Source: Ziziphus jujuba
Taxonomy: Eukaryota; Streptophyta; Magnoliopsida; Rosales; Rhamnaceae
Assembly: GCF_031755915.1 (NCBI RefSeq)
Contig: NC_083387.1
Location: 11,553,001 to 11,617,000, forward strand
Length of the DNA stretch: 64,000 bases
Reading direction: 5' to 3'
Shown here: piece after piece, positions 26,850 through 39,069 of the stretch
Layout of the letters: each line of letters opens with the position of its first letter
How positions within the stretch are numbered: the first letter of the stretch is position 1
Notes under the pieces: generated by a model
The model's input: only the letters and a program-made list of their open reading frames with translations
The model's database searches: none
What the model was told of the DNA's origin: nothing
Program-made: the position numbers and the translations under genes

Positions 26850-29350
26850 TTCGTACATCTCTGCCTATAATGTCCAACACCACCGCATCGGCTACATCTA
26901 CGTCCAATAACATTTTCACCTTCGGATGATATGTGTTGCATCATCGGCCTACCGGCTCGCCTATGTGTCTATCTTGCTAGAAAAACAATACGACTTGCCA
27001 TGTCATCCGGGGCATGCCACTGTTTTTCATCTAACAAAGGGTAAATGGACTCAACATAAGCGGCACGATATGCATCCGTGGTGTAATAATGAGAACACAT
27101 GCCATAAGGAGCAATTTTGCGGTCTCTGCAAGCGGCAATACAATGATCACAAAGATATTGATCAAGATCAAAGACTTTGCATGAGCATATTTTTTATTAG
27201 AGATTAACTGTACCCCTCAAACTTCCACATTCCACAAAAAATTCATGCATATTAATGGCTTTCACACGTAGTTCGATGGACTCCAAATTTCATAGTTTGA
27301 GTTGCTCTTCCATATGGTCAGTCACAGGCTTCGTCAATTTTGCACCTGCATACGTCACTCATAAAACCACCTTTGCAGTAAATCCCGTATGTGCTCTATT
27401 AATGCTACTATTGGCATCTCTCTAGCATCTAGCAAAATACCATTCAAGCTTTCTGCAATATTGGTAATCATGATAGTATACCTTCTACATGGACAAAGAG
27501 AACGTGCCCACCTTGTAGGGTCACATGATCGAATGTACTGGGCAGCCCTATTGTTTTTTGCCTCAATTTGCCCCATATAAAACTCAAAATCTTCAACCAA
27601 ATATGCACTAGCTGCAAGCATGAAACATTGTATTATTGTTTCATCTTTCGCATGTCCATTTGCCTTAATATTTCTGCTTATATGGTACATGCATAACTCA
27701 TGGTATGCATTGGGAAAAACTTTGTGTAATGCCCTTTCAATAGCGGGGTGTTTATCACTCACAAACACCAAATCTGGAAAATCTCCGATGGCATCCTTGA
27801 AGTTTTGGAAAAACCATGTATATGCTTGCTCGTTCGCTCCATCTCCAATATCGAAAGTCAAAGGATATATTTGCTTATTGCCATCCATGCCTGATACAGT
27901 ATACGTGTACCCTTCGTATTTCCCTTTCAATGTAGTTGCATCAATAGCCAACACGGGTCTTATGTGGGATTTAAATCCCCTAATTCTTGCTCCAAATGCC
28001 ATAAAGAAATATACAAAATTGCTATTATCGTCTGTTTTGATACGTATAACAGTCTCAGAGTTCTTCAACACTAACTCATAACAGTAGGCAGGTAACTTAG
28101 CAAAATTCTCCTCTGGAGATCCCCTAACAATGTTAAGTGCATACTCTTTACCTCTCCATGCTTTGTTGTAGCTTATATCCACCTCATGTTTCTACAAAAA
28201 ATCATGTTGAGTTTAGATTTGATACATTGCCCGATAACCCTGCTACTGGCCTGCTTATGTTCTCGATGCACGATATCTAATGAGCAACTGTGTACATTAT
28301 CAAAAATTCTCACAACAAATATTTCTCCATTTTTAAATGTGATTGCATGTAGTCACCATTTACAAGTATTTTCCAAGCATACAACCTCATACCGTTGTGT
28401 AATTGACCGTGTCACCTTGAACTCCTTATTTTCTCGCATGCAATAGATACTCAGTTTATTCTGTAAGTCACGTTTGTTGCGAAATAATTGTCCAACTACT
28501 ATGCTCTCACATCTAGTGAACTTTGACGAAAATATGGGCATAGAACCACTTCTGTTACTCGATGATATGTGGTCACTTGTAGCACGATGAACCCTAACAT
28601 CATCAACTCTTTCATTGTTCATTTAAGGATGCATATCATTATCATTGTCCGGCAACTTATGATCAAAATTTACATCATTATGATCAACATCATCCCCTGC
28701 TGCATTGTAATTCTCATCATGATCAATATTATGCAACTACTCATACTCCTCATCGTTAGGAAACCGTTTAGCATAGTCACCTCCAACATCAACTCCTTTG
28801 TGGATGTTAAATGATGTCCACGCCCCACAAATATTAACTTGATCTCTAAACTGAGTTTCTTAAACCATAATTTCCTGAGATGTAGCCTGAATAGGTTCAG
28901 TACAGAAAACTTATGGCAGACGAATGCCAATTGGAGGACAAGAAAAAGAATGAAGATTACTCCCACTATCCGAAGCAAAGGCTGTTTGATGAACATTTCT
29001 ACATACATGTTCAACTTTCGAAATCACCTCAACATACAATGAAGGCCGCATCATTGTAATCCCTCCCTTCCTCACTTCTTGAAGAAAGCATTTCACATCC
29101 CTATCACAGCGTATTTCTGTAGGATCCAACTTTTCTGCACATCGTCTATATATCGATTTTAGCTTTAGCAAATATCCATTTCGATCTATCTCAATAGAAT
29201 TGAAATCTCATCCTCTAATTTTGATTTTGTGCATCTCTTGCCAACGAAAACCATTATATTTTTACCATTTCGATATTCTCAATTATCACCATCATTTTGT
29301 ACCAATGTTCCATTGTATAAAACTGTAATTACAATATCATCATCTCCCAT
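26850..29350 (-). pseudogene. mudrA-like MULE transposase, decayed
   Basis: Transposase reading from an ATG at 29350-29348 leftwards. The order of domains is normal: N-terminal region (about 29350-28911), MuDR DNA-binding domain (about 28622-28353), catalytic core (uninterrupted 275 codons, 28182-27355), SWIM zinc finger (CxC...CxH at 27187-27143) and CCHC zinc knuckle CSRCGGVGHYRQRC (about 26905-26855). The core shows the DDE-type aspartates in LAIDATTLKGKY and FVSDKHPAI, then a CMYH segment. An in-frame TGA occurs about 23 codons in, and frame changes lie between the N-terminal region, the DNA-binding domain, the core and the C-terminal zinc motifs. I therefore call it a pseudogene, though introns could explain some breaks. 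Confidence 0.88.
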
Positions 29351-29479
29351 TTTACTACAAAATTAAATGAATAACGTTAAACTAAATCAATAAATATATA
29401 AAATTTTGAATAATACTAAACAAACATATTAACTATATTAAAAAAGTTGATTCTTTTTTTATTTTTGGGCCAAATATAG

Positions 29480-29605
29480 CTTTTTCCTATTGGCGGAAAT
29501 TTGGCGGAAAATTGGCGAAAAATTAGCGGAAAACTTGCGAAAATTGACAAACTGGAGGAAAATGGCGGAAGTTCATCTTTTCGCCAAATTTCCTCCGTTT
29601 TTTCT
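29480..29605. repeat. GGCGGAAA/GGAGGAAA repeat near MULE right end
   Basis: Irregular direct repeats of TTGGCGGAAA-like units followed by reverse-oriented TTTCCTCC and CGCCAAATTTCC. They resemble the TTTCC/GGAAA units at 25230-26465 in the same element. Confidence 0.6.
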
Positions 29606-30074
29606 GTTTTTTGCAATTTTTTAGTTTTACAAAATTTTTTCCCTATTTTCAAACTATATGCCACCTAAGTATCCTTAAAATCACATATAACAGCTCATAA
29701 ATTAATTTCTTGCATACCCATATTAAATAAACAGCTTATAAATTCCAAAACTAACAAAAAATACAAGAAAAAAGAGAAAGAGAAAAAAAAAAAAACACAT
29801 ATTTTCTTACTTTCATCTAATAAGAAAAAAAAATAAAAATTTTACCTGAATTTAGTTTCAGATATGAGAAAATACAAAAAAATGAGAGTGAGAGGAGATG
29901 AGATGCAAAGAGTGGCCTGTTAGAGAAACCCTTACATGAACGGCTGTGTAGAGGAAGAAGGAAAAGATAGAAAAAATCTTTTGCGTAATTTTCAATTTTA
30001 TCAAAGGTATTTTTGTCTCAAGCTGGCTAGTTTTTTTAAAAAAAAAATTTGCTATTCTTCAAAAATCATGTTAC

Positions 30075-30109
30075 GGGGTGGCTATTTTTCGAAATAACCC
30101 AAATTAAAA
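30075..30109 (-). repeat. MULE right terminal inverted repeat and 9-bp duplication
   Basis: The right terminus is 30075-30100, ending ATAACCC. It is followed at 30101-30109 by AAATTAAAA, the second copy of the target duplication. Confidence 0.88.
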
Positions 30110-31844
30110 CAACTCGGCCTTAACATTCCATAAATCAAAAAGTCGGCTTAAACCTGATAATTTCACAGTGTTTACATGTTAGTTTTTAGTTTTTATTTTT
30201 TATTTTTCAAAACATTGGCCTGTTTTTTATTTTTATTTGTTTTATAAAAATAAAAAATATTTGGCCTGTAGTATTTGAAAATACTTTTTAAAATTAAAAA
30301 ACAAAAAATAAAAAAATATTATTTTAATATTTTTTAAGTTTTTTTTTTAATTTGTTTTCTAAAACAATTTTTGAAAGTTGATGGCCAAATAAGTTTATTT
30401 TTGTTTTGGAAACAGTTTTCTATTTCGTAGAACAGAAAACTATTTTAAAACCAACTGACCAAACAGGTCTCAGTTTTTGGTTTTTAGTTTTTGCTTTTTA
30501 TTTTTCTTTATCTCATTTTATCTAATTTATTTAGTAACATTAAATATTAAAAAAAAAAAAAACAAATGCAAAATTAAGAGGTAAATGATGCATATACACA
30601 AGAAAATCTTGCTGCAGTAAAGAGGTAAGCCTCAAAGGTTTCTCTTCAAGCCAGACGGTAGGAAAAACCCAGTTTCTGCCATGTTTTGCTAATGCTTAAG
30701 CTACCTTACTAAGAGTTAGTTAAGCATCCAAGTTAAGCTATAAAGTTAAAAGGATAAAAAAAAAATAAGTACCCAACTGAAACAGAATTTTAAATTATGT
30801 CAGTTTTTTATTTTTATTTTCTTTAGGTCTATAGTTATTTAAATTGTCTATCAAACTATAATTACCATTAATTAATATTTGATATAAATAAATTAAATAT
30901 AATTAAATAAAAAAATCAAAATAAATCAAAATTAATTATATTACCAAACTACATCTAATTTTTTTTTCACATAAAAAATAAATTTACAATTTTAATAGAA
31001 TTTATAAACCAATTTCAAGTACATGGCTGTAACATGACTGTAATCATTCGTCGTTTTGGGACATGTCAACATTAACGGTTTAATAACAATATGATATTTG
31101 GATAAGCTAATGATGAACGACATTATTATTACATTAGAGTAATACTGGAACTATAAATAAATTTATCAATATACATATATATATATATATATATTAAATC
31201 TTATTTGTCAATATTTTATTAGTTAAAATGTTAATATAATTTTAAAAAATAAAAGAATTAAATATAAGTCAATCTTTGATATACATATTAGTAAATTTAT
31301 TTGATACTTTAAACATTATTTATTGTATTATTTAAAAACAATCCATAACAATGACTATTCACATCCATAAAAGTGGATATTATCCAAAAAACAAATAAAG
31401 TATTTTAATTCACCATGATCTCTATACAAATTTCACGGATAAAAATTAATAAATACAGTATACATAAATACAAAAAAAAAAAATACACATTGCAGGAGTG
31501 TCCTATGAATTTTCAGATTTTTTACATATTGCACTTCAAACTTCATAATCACCATTTATACTCCTAAATTTATATATTTCGTCTAGTTTTGGATGATAAA
31601 TATACTTGCATATAGTCTGTTAATTTAGAGATAGAATCGTTGTTTTATCTAATCTTATTCCTTTTAGCATTTTTGGGTTCTTTTTATAATTTTTTAAAAT
31701 TTAATGTTCTTAAAATTTTAAAATAAAAAAAAAATTAATGTTTTAATTTTTGATTTTTTCTCTAATCATTTCTCTGTTTTTTTTTTCCTTATTTTATGGT
31801 GTGTTTTTTTTCCCCTTTTTTTTTTGGATACTTTTTTAATTAAA
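30110..31844. other. AT-rich intergenic region between two transposons
   Basis: No gene recognised. 30180-30490 is rich in TTTTTATTTTT and has self-complementary stretches and TGTTTGG/CCAAACA words typical of small hAT-like debris, but no convincing termini. 31170-31195 is a (TA)n run. Confidence 0.5.
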
Positions 31845-33284
31845 GGTATATTGGCAGCTATGCACCCCGAATTTTATTGGGATTGATATATTGCACCTTA
31901 AACTTTTTTTCTATCATTATGCACCTTAATAAACTTTCTTTTTCCATGCACCATTGGTTTTTCTATAAAAAATGCTTAACGAAATGACCACATGATGCTC
32001 ACATGATCATCAAACGAGAATAGATCAAATTATTTTACTGTCCTCATCACGTGTCTCTCGTGTGTGTGATTAGGAATCAGAAATCAATCTCCTCAGATAG
32101 GGATTTTACTATCCTAATTCTTTTCTCTATTCACCAAAGTGCATGAATTTCGTTCTTCAACAGCAACAAAGTGAAACTCAAAGGTAAAAAGAAACTCTTT
32201 TTACTTAGCATTCAAAGTTTAAAGTTTTTCTTGACTTTATTAATTTATTATTATTATTATTATTATTTTGGTTTTATGTGTAGTGTTGCGGCAGCTTTGA
32301 TGATGGGTGCTGATGATTTGCACGAGTTCATAAGATCTCACCCTGAAAAGAATGATTTTCTGATGACTGGTAGTGCTAAAATGGTGAATCCAACTTCTAG
32401 GCAAATTTATTTGACTTTTCCAGCTGACAGCATTTTCAGAGAGGAAGATGTTTCAAATTATTTCAGGCTTTATTAGTTTAAAATTGATTTGTGGGTTTTT
32501 TTTTTTTTTTGGCTTCAATGGATTATTATTCAATATACTGATTTTTTTATTTTTCTATTTTTTTCAATTGAAGCATTTATGGACTAGTTCAAGATGTGAG
32601 AATCTCATACCAACAAAAAAGAATGTTTGGATTTGTGACTTTTATCTACCCAGAAACAGTAAAGCTTATCCTGGATGAAGGAAACCCTTATTTCGTTTCT
32701 GATGGTAGAGTTCTCGTTAAGCTTTACAAAGAGAAAGGCAAAGTGCAAGACAAATACAGGCAAATTCTAAAAGCTTTTGATTTGTTTTTCTCTTTTATGT
32801 TGTCAGCAAAATACTAAACTTTTTTGTTGCCAAAGCTAATTTTTCTTTTTCTTTTTTTGTTTTTTTCCTTTTTTTATTTTTTGTCTTGTGATTTTTTAGG
32901 AAACAACAACAACAAGAAGTTGAAAGAGGAGATTTTTCACCCTGTGATATCCCAACTGGTTTGGATTCTAGAGACCCATATGATCTTCAATTTGGTAAGC
33001 GAAAACCCCGAAAAAAAATTAAATCCTCTGTCTATTTACAGCATTCGAAATTAGATTTTTTTTTTTTTTTTAACTTGTGGTTTTCTATATATGAGAAGAA
33101 TGACATTCAAATCATTTTTTACACAATATACCCTCGCTTGATGATCATGTGCGCAGCACGTGGTCATTCTATTAAGTATTTTTGGCAGAAAAATCAACGG
33201 TGCAAAGGAAAAAGAAAATTTGGGATGCATAATGCTTGGAAAAAAGGTTTAGAATACAATGTGTCTCTCAAATTGATAATTACC
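31845..33284. mobile_element. Inverted-repeat element carrying a captured gene fragment
   Basis: Left arm about 31845-32024; right arm about 33128-33284 in inverted orientation. The inner ~86 bp of each arm matches at roughly 80% by my count, sharing ATGACCAC and CACATGATCATCAA. The outer halves share TTATGCA and CTTTTTCC blocks but are weaker. Between them lie four exons and three introns of a CCCH/RRM gene. This architecture is that of a Pack-MULE or similar DNA transposon with a transduplicated host fragment. No convincing target-site duplication was found, so superfamily and ends are uncertain. Confidence 0.65.
32143..32994 (+). pseudogene. Fragment of a CCCH zinc-finger/RRM protein gene
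   Basis: Four consecutive exon-like segments encode the linker and RRM of the plant CCCH family that includes AtC3H22/46/53/55: about 32143-32183 ([13 protein letters not shown]), 32284-32466 ([14 protein letters not shown] ... [22 protein letters not shown]), 32574-32759 ([20 protein letters not shown] ... [16 protein letters not shown]) and 32900-32994 (QQQQEVERGDFSP ... LDSRDPYDLQF). They join in frame. Missing are the family's N-terminal region, the CCCH finger itself and the C-terminus, so it is a gene fragment. Introns are retained, so it is not a retrocopy. Two of its donors are GC (32467 and 32760). It lies wholly inside the inverted-repeat element. Confidence 0.8.
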
Positions 33285-35150
33285 TTTTAAAAACTCATAA
33301 TCAGATCTCGGTAATTAAATATTTAGAACTTGACAATTTAAAACATACTTTTCAAGTACTTAAATATTGTTTAATGGATGAAAACGGGAGAATTTATAAT
33401 TCTGCTCCATGCAATAACATCCTTTTGAATCCATGCAACTTAAATTGGCATTTTCTCCATCATAATTATGATCATAACTCCAATAAAATTCAAGATGTAT
33501 AGCTGCTAATATCCCTTAATCAAACTTTATGGGTATTTTCCAGAATTCAAGCCCAATTACACAAGTCCACCATCGATGGCCATTTGTTTTCTGCGTCCAG
33601 CTCCATGTCAAATTGTCGCACAGCACCACCATCAGCAGATGCAGAGAGGCCTAACGATCGCTCTGGTCATTCAACTTCGCTGCTCGTCCACCGTTAGAAT
33701 CTCCAGTCAAAGTTGTCCATCTAGATTCGAATTCTTATCAGTATTCTCATGAGCTCTTTTCCAAATAGAATACATTCTAACCTGTACCGTCCAAAATCAA
33801 AGCAAACCCGTTAACAACAGTAGGTTAACGCTACAAAGGAATGTGAAAACCCAAAACTTTCTTCATTCAAGCATCAAGAATTCTTCCATTATAAATGCTT
33901 CAAGCTTCAAGCTTCAAGCTTGCACAAAATCATTAGAAATTAATTAATATTGTTTGATGGTATTCATCATCTCTACTAAATAAAAATTCAACAAAAGTAA
34001 TTTACAACCTATGCTGGTTCCAAATCGTAGTCCTCTTGCAATTTAAGACCAAAAAAAAAAAAAAAAAAAAAAAACTAAGCTTTTATGTATTTATACTCTA
34101 TTATTTGGAATATTAAAAGCCAAGCTTTTATGTATTTATACTCTATTATTTGGAATATTAGGGATTTTATATTTTTATATTGATTTTGAATTGGAAAAAC
34201 CCAATTAATGAAAAGAATTATAAACAAGTTCAATAAGCAATATAAAAAAAGCATAAAATTGATTATCCACGATATTTTCTTTTTCACCAAGTGGATCTGC
34301 AGCCATTGCTTAAACTCCCATGGTTGCTTTCTTCTTTCCTTCTTGGAAGAAGAAGAATAAGAAGAATAAAAGGAAATTGAGAGAGAAAAAAGAAATTAAA
34401 AAAAAAAAGTTGTTTGTAAATAATTTAAACTTGAAAATGATAGTGATGAAGATGATGAATAAGATGACAAATTGATATTTCTTTGGGGTACGGACAAGGT
34501 TTTATTTCTCTTTTTACTCTCTCTCTCTCTCCTCTAGCTGTTGTGGGTTTTTACAAAGTGTTTTACTTTGTAATACAAATTTTATGTAATTGGTATTTTC
34601 TTACTTTATTTAATTTTTTTTCTCTTTTTGGTGAATAAAAGCAATTTTATAGCTATTAATGGTTGTGATGGAGCATTTTCATAAAGCAAGAAGATAGAAG
34701 AAGAAAATGATAATAAAATGAAGATTGCATATTTGAATTAACAAACCACGCACAAATTATATATGACATTTAACGTGCCAAATTAGAAAGAATCGAGATT
34801 GAAAAACATTGATAAAAAAAAAATGTAAATTTAAAGGGATAGATGATGAATGTGAATTTTGAAATGCTAATTATAAGAAATCTGGAAAAGTACGAAAACA
34901 CTGCTACAAAAAATTCTAAAAGAAATTAACATATTTTGATAATTGTAATATCATTGTGTTTGATGCCACGGCAATAATATCACAGAGGTGCAAAGTAAGT
35001 ATTTAAGTAATCCTAAAGGTGGTGGAGAAGCGTAAGATCTGAGGTGGCGGTCCCACATATTTTCCGCATCACAGATCCCATCGCAATCCACGTGCCAGTA
35101 GCATGTCTTCTTTCACATACACACGCGCGTTCTGGTGGTTCTCAGAAAAT
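33285..35150. other. Intergenic region upstream of the DUF829 gene
   Basis: Mostly AT-rich. 33540-33730 is a less AT-rich, complex island with no recognised protein. 33896-33920 is a short CTTCAAG tandem run and 34051-34074 an A tract. On the - strand an ATG near 34307 follows a CT/GA-rich stretch (about 34520-34535) and could be a first exon, but nothing confirms it. Confidence 0.4.
34077..34160. repeat. Perfect direct repeat, 2 x 39 bp
   Basis: 34077-34115 and 34122-34160 are identical (AAGCTTTTATGTATTTATAC... to ...GGAATATTA), separated by six bases. No function suggested. Confidence 0.92.
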
Positions 35151-35160
35151 TTAGACCATT

Positions 35161-35178
35161 CTCTCTCTCTCTCTCTTA
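35161..35178. repeat. (CT)n run in DUF829 gene leader
   Basis: CT repeat about 140 bp upstream of the start codon, probably in the 5' UTR or core promoter of the downstream gene. Such CT-rich leaders are common in plant genes. Confidence 0.6.
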
Positions 35179-35314
35179 CCCATCGTCTCCCATTCCTCAG
35201 CCCAAAAACTTCACAATCCCCCAAAAAAAAACTCATAGAAATTATTAATTTTCAATCTTCATCTGTGTTCCCAAAATCGAAACCCTATAATTCTTCGTTT
35301 ACAGAGCAGAAGCT

Positions 35315-38300
35315 ATGTCGGGTAGTGTTGGAATCTACTGGGGACGGAAGGAGGTCTACGATTTCAAAGGCATCGTTGTTTTGTTTGCTTGGGTTTCGAT
35401 TCACGAGAAGCACTTGAAGAATTACGTCGATTTGTACGCTTCTCTCGGTTGGAATTCACTCGTTTGCCATTCCCATTTTCTCAATGCGTAAGAACTTCTT
35501 TTTTCTTTTTTTCTTTTTTTCTTTTTTTTTGGTCCTTATCAATTTCGCAGTTAGTGTTTCATCCACTTCTTCTTCTTCATTTTAATTATTTGTTTGTTTG
35601 TGTATTTTCTTATTTTTGGTTTGTTTACTCAACTGGGTTTGCTTTACTTTATTGGGTTAATTCTGATGTTTTACTTCTAAATAGTGGAAAAAGATTTTGT
35701 GACTCTGTTACTGGACGGAGTTTGCTTGCTGCTTGGTCTTTTCTTGGTTAATTCCGATAATTTTGCATATATATTGGACAGTTTGCATGGACTGGTCATT
35801 TTGATTGTTGTAGCGTTACAGAATTCATATGCTTAACTAAATTAGCGAGTCAAGTGTGATGTTATGCTACGATATAGGTTTGGTTAGAGTTTATGGGTGT
35901 TGGGATGGGTTTGGAGAGATGGCCATGCGATTCTTGGTGTGGCTTTTGCAATGGATTATTATAATTTTTGGGAATGAATCAGTTGCTGTGGTAGATTGTG
36001 AGAAAAGAACTTTTGCTTACCATAAAAATCATGGGACTGTAATTAGAGTTCGATAAGTGAGGATTAATGATTAGCTTGCTTTTTTTATGTTTAGGTTTGA
36101 TCGATCGTTAAACAGCGTATATGTCACCATCATTGGTTAATTGAGTAGTGCTTCCATGTTTCAACTAATTGATGAATTCATTTGAAAATTATAAGTTAAG
36201 GGTCCTTGTAAACATTCTGTCAATATAATGAAAATTGTCAATGGTGACCACACTAGAAGTAACAATTTTCTGCAGTGGATTCTTCGGGTTCAGGATTTGA
36301 AGATGGCTATAAATGAGAAAGAGTGCTTAAATGCCTGTGGTAGTTGATGCTACGTGTGAAATAAAAATCTAACTTTCATTGTCAAAGAATATATATCTAC
36401 TGAAGAAAGCAACTTGGCAATTAACCATTTATTTTTAATGTTAATACATCACACGTTTCACTGAAGGGATCTGTCTATTAGTAGGCTTCATGTGTTCTTG
36501 TCTGCCAGATTTATTTTATTTTATTTTATTTTATTTTTTTGAATAGATTAATTTAAGAAGGGAATTACTTTTATATAAAGATCCATTCTTCTTTTGCACG
36601 GTGGTCTGTGGGTCTTGATTGGGAATTACATTCTTAAGATTTATCAGATTGGTATTCATCCTTAACTTTGAGCTTGAGCATGCCTTTGCTGCATTGAACA
36701 AGACTGTTTTCCCTGACGATGAAAGTGTATGCAGATTCTGTCCTGAGAAGGCTATGGCATCAGCATTTGTTGTTCTCAATGAGCTTGTTGAGGTCAGCTT
36801 CATGATTAGCTTTTCCATTTTAAGTACCTTAATAATATTTAAGTGATACAATAAATCTCTGATAAGATTGAATCCAGCAATGACCGTTTAGGTATCCATC
36901 CTGTGATATTAATTTGGATAACCATAACCCATATTTGCAATATTTTAGAATGTGGGCAACTTAGGCTTTTCTTATTCCTTATAATTTAGCTCAAGCTTTC
37001 TAAAATTGAAGTCATTTTTGTTTTTGGGTTGCAGGAGCTAAGGGTTAGGCCATGCCCTATACTTTTTGTGGCTTTTTCTGGTGGTACAAAAGCTAGTATG
37101 TACAAGGTTTTTCAGGTACATTTTCATTTTCAAAATTTTGTAGAGATAAGTTAATGTCAAAATTTTAATAGGTCTTTGTCTTCTTTTCTACTACTTATAT
37201 CTGGAAAAATTAGGTCTGGTCCACTGACCTTTAGAACTAATGGAGTCATCCATCAAGCTGTTTTTCTTTCAGCTGTGGCAAGAGTGATATCTTAGACATG
37301 TTAGAAAGGATTAGGTCGCTTTCAGGAGCTGAGCTATTGAAATGATGAACTTAGCTATCAAGCTGTGTCTGTTTATTGCTTTTATCTTTACTGTGGCAAC
37401 ACTGATAACTTTACTGCATGCTGATGCAGATTATTGAGGGAACATGTGAAGGTCGTATGTATCCGGTATGGGTTTTCTCTAGTGATTTAGAAGCTAATGA
37501 TTAGTGTTTGTTATTTCTTTTGACATTGCCATTTGATTCGACTGCTTTATTTCTATTTCTCATTTTCTCTTTACTTTGTGAAGGGTGAATACCAATTGGT
37601 CAGGAATTGTATATCTGGAAACATCTATGATTCTGGTCCAGTTGATTTTACAAGTGATTGGGGAAGCCGATATGCACTGCACCCCATTATTCAAAAAGTG
37701 CCTGGATCCTCAAAACTTGTTTCTTGGGTAGCTAAAGGCATTGCTTCTGGTCTAGATGCTTTATATCTTACAACATTTGAATCCCAACGCACTGAGTATT
37801 GGCAGGCTCTATACTCATCCGTGGTAAGTTTTATTTAGACTTTAGTCACCTAATTTTGTCAGTTGCTTGTTTCAATTGCTTGGTGATAGAGGCTTGTTTT
37901 CTCCTTGTAGAATTTGGGTGCACCTTTTCTCATTTTCAGCTCTGAAGAAGATGATCTAGCTCCCTATCATGTTATCTGCGATTTCACTCAGCATTTACGA
38001 GAACTTGGGGGAGATGTCAAGGTTGTGAAATTGAATGGCTCCCCTCATATAGGTTTGTTTTAAGAATTGTATGCTCCTTTTTTCTGTTACTAATATTTCT
38101 TCCACTTATTGGGTAATATATGTTTAAAGTGATCTTTCATAGCAGGTAAGTTGTGTTTTTGTCCTCAGGAAACCGTTAAAACATAATATAATCCTGGTTT
38201 GTCAGTATTTTAAAAAAGTCATCTCTTAGAATTAACATATCTTTGTTTACATAGTTTGTGTATATATGGCATTATTGTCCATGGTGAATGTTGTATTACA

Positions 38301-39069
38301 TTTGATTATTCTATGTATATGTGTCAGCTGGTGCTCAATATTGGTATGGATGCCTTGCTGTCTCTACCCCACGAAATTTAATGTTATGCTTTCCTTATGA
38401 GAGTAGTTAATCATAATTTTTCACGTGTTCTTGATATGTTTGTCTTCCTAAAATATGGGAAAACTATAATAATCTTTTGCTTATCAACAATGCGAAAAAT
38501 ATTTAACATTTTAAAGTACTAGTAATGCCATATTCCTGGTGGTTTGTAACTTAAACTGAAGTGGTGTTTTGGTTGTTTTAGGTCATTATAAGCATTATCC
38601 AATCCAATATAAAGCTGCTGTTACTTCTTTGCTTGAGAAGGCAGCCTTGGTCTTTGCACAAAGAATGCAACAACTTGAAGAAAGAACTGGTATGGAAGGT
38701 AAGCATGACGAGATATCAGAGATAATCTGCAATCTCCAGAAAGCAGCTGTTAACTCGAACCAGAGCCTCAGAAGAGTTGCACTTGGACCCAGTGACCACT
38801 TCTACTTGCCAAGTTCGGCAGAGTATCAAAATAGTAGGGACCCTGGGCCACAAGATGAGTGTAAAGAAAGATCAGTTCACCTGCCTAGCCCCCCAAGCAT
38901 CAATGCACATAGTGTACTTGGAGAGCTCCTATTTGATGCTTGTGTTCCTAGGAATGTTGAGGGTTGGGACATTAAATTCTGTGGCTCTTTGAATGGACAG
39001 CCTGTTGCTTCTGCTCGTAGGCATTCACCACTCCATGGCATTAAGTGTTTCCGTCGCTCAAGATTATAG
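35315..39069 (+). CDS. DUF829 / TMEM53-like alpha/beta-hydrolase fold protein
   Basis: Exons 35315-35487, 36735-36792, 37035-37115, 37430-37465, 37584-37823, 37911-38052 and 38582-39069 join in frame to 405 aa. The protein resembles the eukaryotic DUF829 family (TMEM53-like), an alpha/beta-hydrolase fold group of unknown substrate. A nucleophile-elbow-like FSGG places Ser at about residue 92. The candidate acid is in SSEEDD (about 210-211) and the candidate His in SPHIGHY (about 242-245). The segment SWxxKGxASGLDALYLTxFESQRTEYWQALYSSV is typical of the family. The C-terminal ~100 residues are divergent and may be disordered. Intron 1 is long (1247 bp). No transmembrane helix is obvious. Function not assignable beyond family. 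Confidence 0.87.

Larger units (their letters stand above)
22488..30100. mobile_element. Mutator-like element (MULE) with Ulp1-like gene, 7.6 kb
   Basis: The element is bounded by terminal inverted repeats: left 22488-22515 (28 bp), right 30075-30100 (26 bp). Both read inwards GGGTT...GAAAAATA(A/G)CCACCC(T/C), with a 2-bp length difference in the T-rich part. Perfect 9-bp duplications flank it. It contains a mudrA-type transposase remnant on the - strand (26850-29350) and Ulp1/C48 protease exon remnants on the + strand (24667-25980), transcribed convergently. MULEs carrying Ulp1-like genes are a known plant class (KI-MULE/Kaonashi type). Both genes are broken, so this copy is probably not autonomous, yet the intact duplication suggests moderate age. 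About 22520-24660 holds only AT-rich sequence with no recognised exon. Confidence 0.9.

Noticed and set aside
27389..28081. + strand open frames over the transposase core
   Set aside because: Antisense shadows of the - strand mudrA-like coding sequence.
30180..30490. Possible small hAT-like element with TGTTTGG/CCAAACA words
   Set aside because: Self-complementarity is mostly A/T simple sequence; no reliable termini or 8-bp duplication.
33540..33730. Less AT-rich complex island that might be an exon
   Set aside because: Short frames on both strands match no family I recognise, and splice context is lacking.
34262..34309. Possible - strand first exon (ATG near 34307) downstream of a GA-rich leader
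   Set aside because: No downstream exon could be connected and the peptide is not recognisable.
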